Below, piece by piece: positions 20,216 to 28,047 of a stretch of 34,926 bases of DNA (within the stretch, counting starts at the first letter, position 1; each line of letters opens with the position of its first letter). The position numbers and the translations under genes are program-made. The stretch spans positions 1 through 34,926 of the IMG/VR virus record IMGVR_UViG_3300047560_002009; one strand, 5' to 3'. This stretch comes from a virus. The notes under the pieces are model-generated. The model saw only the letters and a program-made list of their open reading frames with translations, made no database searches and was not told the DNA's origin.

Positions 20216-21413
20216 TCCACAAGTACCTAGAATGGACAACTGCGTTTTGTATATAGACGCAGCCAACCCAAAAAGTTGGAGTCAGAATGTACATCCTAAT
20301 CCTTTAGATGTTGGATCGTGGGCTGTTCCAGCAGGTGCATATCAAGCAACACTATCAAGAGACACAACAGTTACCGACAGCCCTGCTGGCGGAATTCCTT
20401 TAAAGATGGCGGTAAGTTCAGCTACGCCAAATTCAGCATATGTAGGAACTTACAATAGTTCAACTTGGAACCTTGCGCCTGCAGTACAAGGCCAAACCTG
20501 GACAGTTAGTTATTGGGTTAAAGGATCTAGTGCGTTTACGGCATCGATGTTAATTTTTGAAGCAAACTCTTCAGGCAACTATTCAACTTATGGTCAGACA
20601 TATTATAATGTAACTACCGGATGGACTAAAGTAACCGGAACATACACTACAACACAAGCTACCACAGCTTATATTCAAGTTCGATTTGACAATTACAATG
20701 CTAGTACCAATATGTGGGTTGACGGCATTCAGGTAGAATTAGGCAGTACAGCTACTACTTTCAATCCTAAAACAAACTCCAATAGAGCTAACTTGTACAG
20801 TCAAGATAGCAATGCAGTTATCGGTACAACTTATGGTGTTGTCACTTACAATAGTACGGACGGCGGCGGTTGTTTTGATTTTAGTGCTGTCACCGGAGCT
20901 TCGTCGTCAGCTGCCTCTTTAGGATTTACATTTTCATCCAACATGATTCCTACATACGGAAATTTTACATTTAGCTGTTGGGTTAAAAATCCACCGTCAG
21001 CAGGACAAATAGGATTATTTTCTAATAGTGGCGGCGGCGATGGATACAGATTTGGCGCTATGCAAACCGGAACTTATGTATTATGCGGATTGCCATATAG
21101 TGAAACTTCGATACCTCATGTATCGTCGTGGGATAATTCATTATGGCACAATGTAGTAGCTGTATTTGATAGGCAAGGATTAGAAACTGGATCTCCTAGA
21201 GTTGTTGCTTATCTGGATGGTGTATATCAAGGTGCTATGTCACTAAGTGCTCCGCAAGTAGGATCTACATCGGCAGCACCGGGGTTAGTAAGAAGTGCGT
21301 GTTGCAGTTTGTACACAGGAAAATTAGCATTATTCACGGCTTGGAAAGGACACTTGACTAGCACAGAAGTAACATCATTATATAATGTACATAGGGGGAG
21401 GTTTGGAAGATGA
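20199..21413 (+). CDS. LamG-like lectin-fold adhesin A (404 aa)
   Basis: AAGGA seven nt upstream, inside the preceding gene, supports the start. Residues ~95-190 (WTVSYWVKGSS... then YIQVRFDNYN...WVDGIQVELG) resemble a CBM4/9-type jelly roll. Residues ~240-400 (FTFSCWVKN, LWHNVVAVFDR, VVAYLDGVYQG, GKLALFTAWKGHLTSTEV) resemble a laminin-G/concanavalin-type beta sandwich, with the N-x-H-R-G-R-F-G end common in phage fibre lectins. It is the first of three paralogues in tandem. A glycan-binding virion adhesin is the likely role; the ligand cannot be told. Confidence 0.75.
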   Translation: MSVSYNPQVPRMDNCVLYIDAANPKSWSQNVHPNPLDVGSWAVPAGAYQATLSRDTTVTDSPAGGIPLKMAVSSATPNSAYVGTYNSSTWNLAPAVQGQTWTVSYWVKGSSAFTASMLIFEANSSGNYSTYGQTYYNVTTGWTKVTGTYTTTQATTAYIQVRFDNYNASTNMWVDGIQVELGSTATTFNPKTNSNRANLYSQDSNAVIGTTYGVVTYNSTDGGGCFDFSAVTGASSSAASLGFTFSSNMIPTYGNFTFSCWVKNPPSAGQIGLFSNSGGGDGYRFGAMQTGTYVLCGLPYSETSIPHVSSWDNSLWHNVVAVFDRQGLETGSPRVVAYLDGVYQGAMSLSAPQVGSTSAAPGLVRSACCSLYTGKLALFTAWKGHLTSTEVTSLYNVHRGRFGR

Positions 21414-22630
21414 GCATTAATACTTCTCCAAATAGCGTTACAAACGGTCTAGTGTTTTACTATAATCAAAATAGCATACAATCTTACCAAGGCCCTCCAA
21501 TAACAAATTTAATATCTTATAACGCACCAATTAATACATCTGGCACTGGTTATAATATGATAAGTGGTTCTGAAACTACTTTTGTACCAGGGCTAGGAAC
21601 TATGCGTGTTCAAACATGTCAGATACAAAATAATTACCCTTCTGTATCATCATGGTGTTGTGTTAATTTCTTTAGTTACGGTTCTTGTTCTGTATCGCCT
21701 TCTACTTTGTATACTTACGGTATTGTTTACAAAAATGATACCGGTTATACTGGTAGCAACTACATGTATCGTTACGAGTACAATGGCGGAACTTATGTAA
21801 CTGAATCAGGTGTACACAGCACATCTAATAGAATACATTTAGGAGATGGTTGGTGGTGGGCGTGGGGCACATTTACCACACAACCTACAACTAACACACT
21901 GAATGGATTAGCGTCTTTTTATTATCAGTACTCAACTAGTTACGATAAAATGTCTGTGGCTAAAGTATTCTTAGCGGCTGGAAATTATTCTTCATTACAT
22001 CCAAAATACTGGCCTGATGTAAACACTACACGATCTTCTACAACAGCTCTACGTGATTTAACCGGAAATAATACACTAACTATAAACAGTTTAACTTACG
22101 GAACTGACGGTGCAATGAGTTTCAACGGTTCTTCTAACTCTCTAACATTGCCCTTCAATTCATCATTGTTTAATTTTAATAGTGAACAAACAATCATAAT
22201 AGCTATGAAAAACCAGTCTCCGTCTTCTGCTAGAAGAAATCCGTATAATCAAGCATACGCCGGCGCCGGCACTATTACGCATGAAAATGATACAAGTTTT
22301 AACTATTATTACGGAATAAACGGAACAGACGGAGCCACTTATACTTCGCATAATTCTCCGTTTTCAGTAACAGTAGGCGAGACAGCAATAATAGCTATAA
22401 CTAGAAACGTTAGTCAAACAGCGTGGTATAAAAACGGAGTTTTAGGCAATACACAAAGTAACCCTTACGGTAGTACTGTAGTTACAGGTACTAATAGTAT
22501 CACACTTGGAAGCGGATATGCCGGCTCATTTGGCGGGAACATATATTCAGTAATGTTGTATAATCGTGCGTTAACCGCTAACGAAATATTACAAAACTTT
22601 AACTCTGTGAAGGGGATTTACGGACTATGA
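21410..22630 (+). CDS. LamG-like lectin-fold adhesin B (406 aa)
   Basis: The start codon overlaps the stop of adhesin A (ATGA), with GGAGG eight nt upstream. Residues 1-30 (SVTNGLVFYYNQNS) match the start of LamG-type phage proteins. Residues ~70-190 are aromatic-rich, with WWWAWG and several Tyr. Residues ~230-400 form the second beta sandwich (AMSFNGSSNSLTL, ITRNVSQTAWYKNGVLG, YSVMLYNRALTANEILQNF), ending K-G-I-Y-G-L. It is clearly paralogous to its neighbours in architecture, though diverged. The unusually high Tyr/Trp content fits carbohydrate stacking. Ligand and virion position are unknown. Confidence 0.78.
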   Translation: MSINTSPNSVTNGLVFYYNQNSIQSYQGPPITNLISYNAPINTSGTGYNMISGSETTFVPGLGTMRVQTCQIQNNYPSVSSWCCVNFFSYGSCSVSPSTLYTYGIVYKNDTGYTGSNYMYRYEYNGGTYVTESGVHSTSNRIHLGDGWWWAWGTFTTQPTTNTLNGLASFYYQYSTSYDKMSVAKVFLAAGNYSSLHPKYWPDVNTTRSSTTALRDLTGNNTLTINSLTYGTDGAMSFNGSSNSLTLPFNSSLFNFNSEQTIIIAMKNQSPSSARRNPYNQAYAGAGTITHENDTSFNYYYGINGTDGATYTSHNSPFSVTVGETAIIAITRNVSQTAWYKNGVLGNTQSNPYGSTVVTGTNSITLGSGYAGSFGGNIYSVMLYNRALTANEILQNFNSVKGIYGL

Positions 22631-23766
22631 GTATAGCTACAGGACCAGTAATTCCTACATTAGGTTTACAATTAAAATTAGAAGCTAGTAGTTTGTATAG
22701 TAGGTTAGGTCCTAATTTACTATCGGGAACTAACGTACTCTCAAACTATGCGGCTAACCAAAGTGTAACAATTACTCAAAACGGAAACTTCATACAAGGA
22801 GTATCTAATCAGAATACAAGTACCCCGGGTGTATGGCCTATTTGCGGAACTATAGCTTGTACAGCAAATACAAGATATACATTTAGGGTAAAAGGATATG
22901 TATCAAACGGTTCAACTGCTTGGCTGTATGTAGCAGGAAATGTAAATGGTAACTTAGTCTGGCAAGGTAATCCGTTAACTACAACTAATGGCTGGGTTGA
23001 AAATACATTTACACCTTCTACAGATACAACATTGCGTGTTGGCATTTTATGGTCTAGCCCCACTACCGGATCTTCTATACAAATTGAAGATATAGGTTTA
23101 CATCAAACAAATACTTTCTATGATATGTCTCAGTACAGAAATATATTTTCAGCAAGTAACTATACATTTCCTACCATGACTGTTACTAGCCCGGTGGCAG
23201 GAAGTCTAAATTATTTTACTTTTGTGAATAACGGCAGTACTGTTAATAACATCTATTCAACAACACAAGTATCTACATCAACGCAAACTCAGTATACTCG
23301 AATAGGGTGGTTTCAGCTGACAGGAAATAACGGAGCATGGAGCCCAATTATACAAAATAGTATTGGAAATAACTCAGACATGGGTCTAGCTGTAAGCGGA
23401 AATAGATTACATTTCAGACAATATACAAACACAGGAACTAGCGGAACTACATCGGGTGATTATGGTGTAAGTGGATCTACAGTTATTAATTTAAATACCT
23501 GGTACCAAGGGGCTATTGTCGTTGATAGGACTACTAATAATGTAAAATTATATGTTAACGGTGTACTAGATAGCAGTATTAGTATAAACGTTCTTGGTAA
23601 TTCTTCATCGGATACTATTGTCATTGGCGGGGCTTCGACTGATAGTTACGGTGGAGACCGAATGTTTAAAGGATATATAGCTTCGGCTTCTCACTACAAT
23701 AGATTGTTATCTGATAGCGAAATAGCTGCCGACTGGTCTGCTAACCGAAGCAGATACGGAATTTAA
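22627..23766 (+). CDS. LamG-like lectin-fold adhesin C (379 aa)
   Basis: ATGA overlap with adhesin B and an upstream AAGGGGA ribosome site support the start. Residues ~60-155 (YTFRVKGYVSNG...LYVAGN) resemble a CBM-like jelly roll. Residues ~220-375 form a LamG sandwich (RIGWFQLTGNNGAW, WYQGAIVVDRTTNNVKLYVN, GYIASASHYNRLLSDSEI), ending R-S-R-Y-G-I. Its stop overlaps the stop of the convergent Nudix gene by two bases. It closes a four-gene overlapping run starting at the cysteine-rich protein, so joint translation and similar amounts of product are likely. Confidence 0.78.
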   Translation: MSIATGPVIPTLGLQLKLEASSLYSRLGPNLLSGTNVLSNYAANQSVTITQNGNFIQGVSNQNTSTPGVWPICGTIACTANTRYTFRVKGYVSNGSTAWLYVAGNVNGNLVWQGNPLTTTNGWVENTFTPSTDTTLRVGILWSSPTTGSSIQIEDIGLHQTNTFYDMSQYRNIFSASNYTFPTMTVTSPVAGSLNYFTFVNNGSTVNNIYSTTQVSTSTQTQYTRIGWFQLTGNNGAWSPIIQNSIGNNSDMGLAVSGNRLHFRQYTNTGTSGTTSGDYGVSGSTVINLNTWYQGAIVVDRTTNNVKLYVNGVLDSSISINVLGNSSSDTIVIGGASTDSYGGDRMFKGYIASASHYNRLLSDSEIAADWSANRSRYGI

Positions 23767-24230
23767 ATTAATTCAATTAAATCAAATATTGTTTGTAATT
23801 TTGTTCTAATTGTTTTACTACTAAAACTATTACGCAGTCCTTGATGTAGCGGCTTTGGCGCATAATCTATAGTTGTCCAAGCATAGCCACAATGCTCGTT
23901 ACTTAATATAGGAATAAACTCATCTTCTATAACACAAAGGTACGTGTGGAAATTAAACACAGTATCGTTGCTGACAAATGTTTCAATAGGTATTGTTTTT
24001 AAGATTTTAGGAACGCTTCCAATTTCTTCTTTGATTTCACGCTGAAGTCCTTGCCAAGGAGTTTCTAAATTTTCGTTAGTGCCTCCTACAAGGCTCCAAG
24101 TTCCTGTATGTTTACCTTGTGCTTTTTGTAGCAATAAAAAACGTTTGGTATTTTTAGCATAAAATAACGCACCGCTACAAACAATGCGATCTTTACGGTT
24201 CGAAATACCAGTCTCCGCGTTGGTAATCAC
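23763..24230 (-). CDS. Nudix hydrolase (start uncertain)
   Basis: The Nudix box is complete: GTNENLE-x7-REIKEEIG, matching G-x5-E-x7-R-E-U-x-E-E-x-G with a Ser at the final aliphatic position. The fold begins near IVCSGALFYA (nt ~24187) and is followed by LLLQKAQGKHTGTWSLVGG. Nudix enzymes hydrolyse nucleoside diphosphate-linked compounds; T4-like phages often carry one, but the substrate cannot be read here. The gene lies downstream of gp15 on the same strand and overlaps its end. No ATG sits at a sensible position: the ATG at 24290 has no ribosome site and adds 98 nt of overlap. GTG at 24230 (used here) has a weak AGAG upstream, whereas ATT at 24206 has GGAGA with 5-nt spacing. The 3' end converges on adhesin C. 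Confidence 0.85.
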   Translation of the reverse strand: MITNAETGISNRKDRIVCSGALFYAKNTKRFLLLQKAQGKHTGTWSLVGGTNENLETPWQGLQREIKEEIGSVPKILKTIPIETFVSNDTVFNFHTYLCVIEDEFIPILSNEHCGYAWTTIDYAPKPLHQGLRNSFSSKTIRTKLQTIFDLIELI

Positions 24231-25803
24231 CTTCAAAGCTCTTGACCCATGCGACGCCGTTCCATAAGTATTGTGTGCTTGTGTATTCATTTGTCAAATA
24301 TAATAATCTATCAGCACTTTCTTTGGCACTGAAAACAATAGTCCATGCTGAGCCATTCCATTCAATGATGTCATTGGCACCAGCAATAAAATCCGATCCG
24401 TCATCGTTCTTCCACGCATCTGGACCATCTTCATTCATATATAGCTCATATGTAATTTCACTACCAGCAGGAGCGATTTGGTCCAACACAATAAAATAAT
24501 TACCAGTATTTGGATCGTTTGGAATACGTAAACTACCACTTCCAACTTCCACACCGTCTACAAATACTCTGTGGTCATTTACTTTTCTATGTAATGTATT
24601 TGTATTGATACGTTGTATTCTGCTATCATTGACAAATGTATCAATGATACCGCCGCCTATATTGTCTAAAATTAGATATCTAGTGCCTGTACTTGGAGCA
24701 GGTAAACCGTGTCCTGGTCCTGTTTTATGCGGGTCAATAACAGCATCAAATGTGCCTTGACTAGTTCTATAATTGCTAGGAATTAAACTATTAAGTGGAT
24801 ATGTATCTTCGTCCCAATTTACAATTAACATTGTATTGTCTAAAGGATTCACTGTTACATAGCCTACAACTACACTACCATTAGGCTGGCGCAAATAAAT
24901 TTTACTTAGGCCAGGAGTATACCCTTTTCCATTAGGATATTGATCTATTAACATAGACCAACTTAGATACCCGCCTGCGTTATTTTCGTGGCTTACTAAT
25001 CTAATTTTACCTTCAGAAACTTCAATATTAAAGTTACCGATGGAAATACCTTGATGAGTTATAGGATCTGTTGGGCTAGTTGTTCCTGTTAACGGATCAA
25101 CGCCTAACCCGTCAATATATCCAGGATTAGTTGTTCCAACACCGCCTAAAATATTAGCAATAATATTTGTAACAACACCTAAACGTTTAACTTTAACCGG
25201 CGGGCTAATCCAAATAGGAGTTTCTAAACCAATGCTAGCAACATCGATATCAGTATTAGTTCCTGTAGGTATTGAGCGACTTGTAAAAGTTACATCTGTT
25301 ATATCTACAACACTTAAACTGGTCCAGTCGATATAATTGTCTGTAGTTTGTATTTCTAAACTAGGGTTGAACAGCATTAATATTTGCTCGAGTATTTGTA
25401 ACTTTTGATCGGTGTTTGCTGACCAAATGTCTGCCTTAAGTGTTAATTTATAAGGAGTAGGCATTAGTCTTTCAACAGTATAATTGTCACCTTGTTCACT
25501 AGTATATTGTCCAAATTCATCAATAGCACGTTCGCGTATGTGTAACTTTCCTACATAACTGCTATCAGCTAATCTGCCTCTATCTAATTCTAAATCTGTA
25601 ATGTAGATAGCAATTCTAGGAGGTCCTAATACTTTGTTTTCGCTATTGTTATTAATAATTGTGGCTGCTTGTCGGTCCATATCGCCATACATAACTGGCA
25701 CACGAACTAGTGTACCGTCAGCATACTTTACCACAAAGTTACTTAATAGTCTAATAACTTGTGTTAAGTATCGGCGTATCTGTGCGTCGTAAAAAAATTC
25801 CAT
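24193..25803 (-). CDS. 15: gp15 tail completion / sheath stabiliser protein (536 aa)
   Basis: The N-terminus (FFYDAQIRRYLTQVIRLLSNF, then VRVPVMYG) aligns by eye with T4 gp15 (FYNSSFRRY...LFSN...IRVPITYA). Further gp15-like segments include PPRIAIYITDLELD, PTPYKLTLKADIWS, QILEQILMLFNP and PIWISPPVKV. In T4 gp15 caps the tail tube and sheath and joins the tail to the neck. The gp15-like part covers about residues 1-215. The remainder, to 536 aa (T4 protein 272 aa), is an extension with two W/Y-x-W-N-G-x-A-W modules near the C-terminus (~res. 475 and ~513). The start overlaps the gp14 stop (TAATG), with AAGGG ten nt upstream, indicating coupled translation. Confidence 0.9.
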   Translation of the reverse strand: MEFFYDAQIRRYLTQVIRLLSNFVVKYADGTLVRVPVMYGDMDRQAATIINNNSENKVLGPPRIAIYITDLELDRGRLADSSYVGKLHIRERAIDEFGQYTSEQGDNYTVERLMPTPYKLTLKADIWSANTDQKLQILEQILMLFNPSLEIQTTDNYIDWTSLSVVDITDVTFTSRSIPTGTNTDIDVASIGLETPIWISPPVKVKRLGVVTNIIANILGGVGTTNPGYIDGLGVDPLTGTTSPTDPITHQGISIGNFNIEVSEGKIRLVSHENNAGGYLSWSMLIDQYPNGKGYTPGLSKIYLRQPNGSVVVGYVTVNPLDNTMLIVNWDEDTYPLNSLIPSNYRTSQGTFDAVIDPHKTGPGHGLPAPSTGTRYLILDNIGGGIIDTFVNDSRIQRINTNTLHRKVNDHRVFVDGVEVGSGSLRIPNDPNTGNYFIVLDQIAPAGSEITYELYMNEDGPDAWKNDDGSDFIAGANDIIEWNGSAWTIVFSAKESADRLLYLTNEYTSTQYLWNGVAWVKSFEGDYQRGDWYFEP

Positions 25804-27236
25804 TATAAATCAGCCCTTGGTCTTAATGCTTTGCTTAATGATTGACGTTCTTCTGTACTACTACGGTATAATTTATAGTTAACTTGTTCGCCAGGATTAA
25901 TAGGATCAGCAAAAGTAATTACAGCAAATCCGCCTGGACCTTCTGTTACACTAGCTGGCATTACACCTTCTCCCATTCTAGCACTAGCATACATAGTATC
26001 AATATATGTTATGTTTGTTGTAATTGACGGTGTCAATACTTGTGCGGTAATAAAATCTTCTTTCAATAAACCAACACCTGTACGATTCTTATTATTAATG
26101 AATGTACCTTTTTGTGTTTGACGGTCACGTGCCAATGCTGGATCTGTATTAGTAGGATCATTATTGGTCATTGTCATACGAACACCATCTTCGTATTTTA
26201 CCCAACGTGTTCCATCATACTTAAACAATCTAGTTGGCATAAAGTCTGTACGCAAAAAGAAATCATCTTTAATAGGCGCATTAGGGAACTGAATACCGTG
26301 TCCAAAAGACGCACCGTTGTCAGGTACTCCATCACCTAACAAGTATCCTGTATAACCTGTACGTTGTGGACGATTTGCTGTTCTACTAGCATCTAGTTGA
26401 GCATTGGAAGCATTAATATCTGTTTCGTCTGCGGTAATAATGCTAGGCTTACCTGTTGTAGGATCAACAGCAAGTGTAAAGAATTGTTGTGTTTCGTAGC
26501 CGCTTAGTTTAGCATCATCTTCTGCTTGACGAAGTACAGCGTCATTAATTTCTAATTCTCTTGCGTGTGTGCTTAACAAATCTCGTATTGTTTGATTTGT
26601 TAAATTACCTTGAGCATCGCGAATTGGATCGCCATTGCTGTCCACGGCAGGTTGGTCAAAAATATCTTTGTATTGCTGACTATCAACAATTTTGGTTAAT
26701 TTTAATCTGTATAAATGCGGGTACCATGTAGGGCTAAAACCTTCTGCCGCACGACCTACATCGCTAATAACATAGTACTTGGGCAAGCTAACATCAAAGT
26801 CGTTTAGCGCAAATTCGTCTCTTAAATTTGGTACTTCAATAACATCGCCGCTCATAGGTTTGCGTCCAACTGTACGAATAAAATCGTTAATATGTACAGT
26901 CATATAAACTGTATCGTTGTCGATAAACAAACCAAACTGGCTTAGGTTAAAGTCGATGTCTGCTACATTATATACGCCACGTATTTTGTAAATGCTAACA
27001 TCATACTTACGATCGCGGTTTTCAAGAAATAACAAATCTTGTATATTTGTAGGGCTTACGCCACCGCTATAATGCGGTTGATCAGCGGTAGCATTTTCAG
27101 GGTCCGGATTTGACGGACCGAGGTATTTGTGTAAGTAAATGTCCGTACCGCCCACGTGAAACATTTCACTGGCAGCACGATCAATAAACTTATAATCGTT
27201 GGTTTTATTGGTATGATAAAGCGATAAACGTGGCAT
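25803..27236 (-). CDS. 14: gp14 neck protein (477 aa)
   Basis: The start at 27236 (MPRLSLYHTN) is chosen over the longer frame to 27308, which would overlap gp13 and begins with unrelated sequence. Segments typical of the family are EMFHVGGTDIYLHKYLG, LFLENRDRKYDVSIYKIRG, FIDNDTVYMTVHINDF and the GDVIEVPNLRDEF turn, matching T4 gp14 in order. The neck protein closes the filled head with gp13 and accepts the tail. T4 gp14 is 256 aa; here the extra C-terminal ~220 aa include FFLRTDFMPTRLFKYDGTRW and end with SLSKALRPRAD, as in marine T4-like phages. No Shine-Dalgarno lies upstream. A CTAAATA late-promoter box stands 7 nt before the ATG. It is the first gene of the gp14-gp15-Nudix unit. Confidence 0.9.
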   Translation of the reverse strand: MPRLSLYHTNKTNDYKFIDRAASEMFHVGGTDIYLHKYLGPSNPDPENATADQPHYSGGVSPTNIQDLLFLENRDRKYDVSIYKIRGVYNVADIDFNLSQFGLFIDNDTVYMTVHINDFIRTVGRKPMSGDVIEVPNLRDEFALNDFDVSLPKYYVISDVGRAAEGFSPTWYPHLYRLKLTKIVDSQQYKDIFDQPAVDSNGDPIRDAQGNLTNQTIRDLLSTHARELEINDAVLRQAEDDAKLSGYETQQFFTLAVDPTTGKPSIITADETDINASNAQLDASRTANRPQRTGYTGYLLGDGVPDNGASFGHGIQFPNAPIKDDFFLRTDFMPTRLFKYDGTRWVKYEDGVRMTMTNNDPTNTDPALARDRQTQKGTFINNKNRTGVGLLKEDFITAQVLTPSITTNITYIDTMYASARMGEGVMPASVTEGPGGFAVITFADPINPGEQVNYKLYRSSTEERQSLSKALRPRADL

Positions 27237-27243
27237 AGTATCA

Positions 27244-27250
27244 TATTTAG
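27244..27250 (-). promoter_or_regulatory. Late promoter box CTAAATA for gp14
   Basis: On the - strand CTAAATA is followed by seven nt and the gp14 ATG. T4 late boxes end near -6, so transcription would begin one or two nt from the start codon. It is one half of a dyad with the gp13 promoter. The next gene upstream on this strand (HNH) starts 1.9 kb away, so gp14 needs its own promoter. Confidence 0.6.
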
Positions 27251-27252
27251 CT

Positions 27253-27260
27253 GATAAATA
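27253..27260 (+). promoter_or_regulatory. Late promoter box GATAAATA for gp13
   Basis: GATAAATA fits the NATAAATA late consensus and is followed by an AGGAGA ribosome site and the gp13 ATG at 27276, giving a conventional short leader. It is separated by two nt from the opposing gp14 box. Confidence 0.65.
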
Positions 27261-27275
27261 CAACAGGAGAGAACA

Positions 27276-28040
27276 ATGTCCAACATAGATACAAAAGCAG
27301 CCAGACAACAGGTTTTCGAGTATGTACGTACCATGCTAGGCGATGGCATGATTGACGTTGAACTCGACCCTCAACATTACGAAATAGCACTAGATCGTGC
27401 TATTAATAAGTTTAGACAACGTAGCAGTCACGCAGTAGAAGAAAGCTACATGTTTTTAGAGCTAAAACAGAACCAAAATGATTACAGATTACCTGACGAA
27501 GTTATCCAAGTCCGTGCTTGCCATCGTAGAACGTTGGGTAGCAGAACTGGAGGAGGAACGGGTTCAAACTTTGAACCGTTCAACTTAGCATATACAAACA
27601 CCTACTTGCTAAACAGCACAATGTTAGGCGGTATTGCTACATATGACATGTTCTCGCAGTATCAAGAAATGGTGGGTCGTATGTTTGGTGCGTTTATTGA
27701 ATTCCAGTGGATTCAACATAGCCATACATTACGCATTTTACAACGTCCTTTCACAGACGGTGAAACTATCATGTTGTACTGCTATAACTACAAACCAGAT
27801 TACGTTCTTATTGATGACTTGTATGCCAAGCAATGGTTTAGAGATTACACACTAGCTAATTGTAAACTGATGCTAGGCGAAGCACGTTCTAAGTTCGCAC
27901 AAATTGCTGGCCCTCAAGGCGGCACACAACTTAACGGCGGAGATTTAAAATCAGCTGGCAAAGAAGAACTTGAAAAATTAGAAAAAGAATTAGAGAATTT
28001 AGTTTCTGGCGGAACGCCAATGACATTTGTTATCGGTTAA
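27276..28040 (+). CDS. 13: gp13 neck protein (254 aa)
   Basis: AGGAGA five nt upstream fixes the start. The sequence carries the gp13 pattern: an N-terminal helix (QQVFEYVRTMLGDGMIDVEL), ALDRAINKFRQRSS, EESYMFLEL, YRLPDEVIQVRACHRR, the central MFSQYQEMVGRM and WIQHSHTLRILQRP, and the FRDYTLANCKLMLGEARSKF helix. T4 gp13 (309 aa) forms the head-proximal neck ring with gp14. The C-terminus has a Lys/Glu-rich helix (EELEKLEKELENL). It lies divergent to gp14, whereas in T4 genes 13, 14 and 15 run in one direction. The next gene begins seven nt after its stop. Confidence 0.92.
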   Translation: MSNIDTKAARQQVFEYVRTMLGDGMIDVELDPQHYEIALDRAINKFRQRSSHAVEESYMFLELKQNQNDYRLPDEVIQVRACHRRTLGSRTGGGTGSNFEPFNLAYTNTYLLNSTMLGGIATYDMFSQYQEMVGRMFGAFIEFQWIQHSHTLRILQRPFTDGETIMLYCYNYKPDYVLIDDLYAKQWFRDYTLANCKLMLGEARSKFAQIAGPQGGTQLNGGDLKSAGKEELEKLEKELENLVSGGTPMTFVIG

Positions 28041-28043
28041 ATA
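28037..28043 (+). promoter_or_regulatory. Possible late promoter box TTAAATA before the 135-aa protein
   Basis: TTAAATA differs by one base from CTAAATA and stands exactly four nt before the ATG at 28048, the same spacing as at 33249 and 29467. It overlaps the gp13 stop. The spacing is the main support; the match is imperfect. Confidence 0.35.
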
Positions 28044-28047
28044 TAAT

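Noticed and set aside
27237-27308. N-terminal extension of gp14 to an ATG at 27308
   Set aside because: The extra 24 residues overlap gp13, are Cys-rich and unlike gp14, and the start at 27236 matches the family N-terminus.
28027-28047. Upstream ATG for the 135-aa protein
   Set aside because: It lies inside gp13 and would hide the MKVFEIITE N-terminus; no ribosome site supports it.
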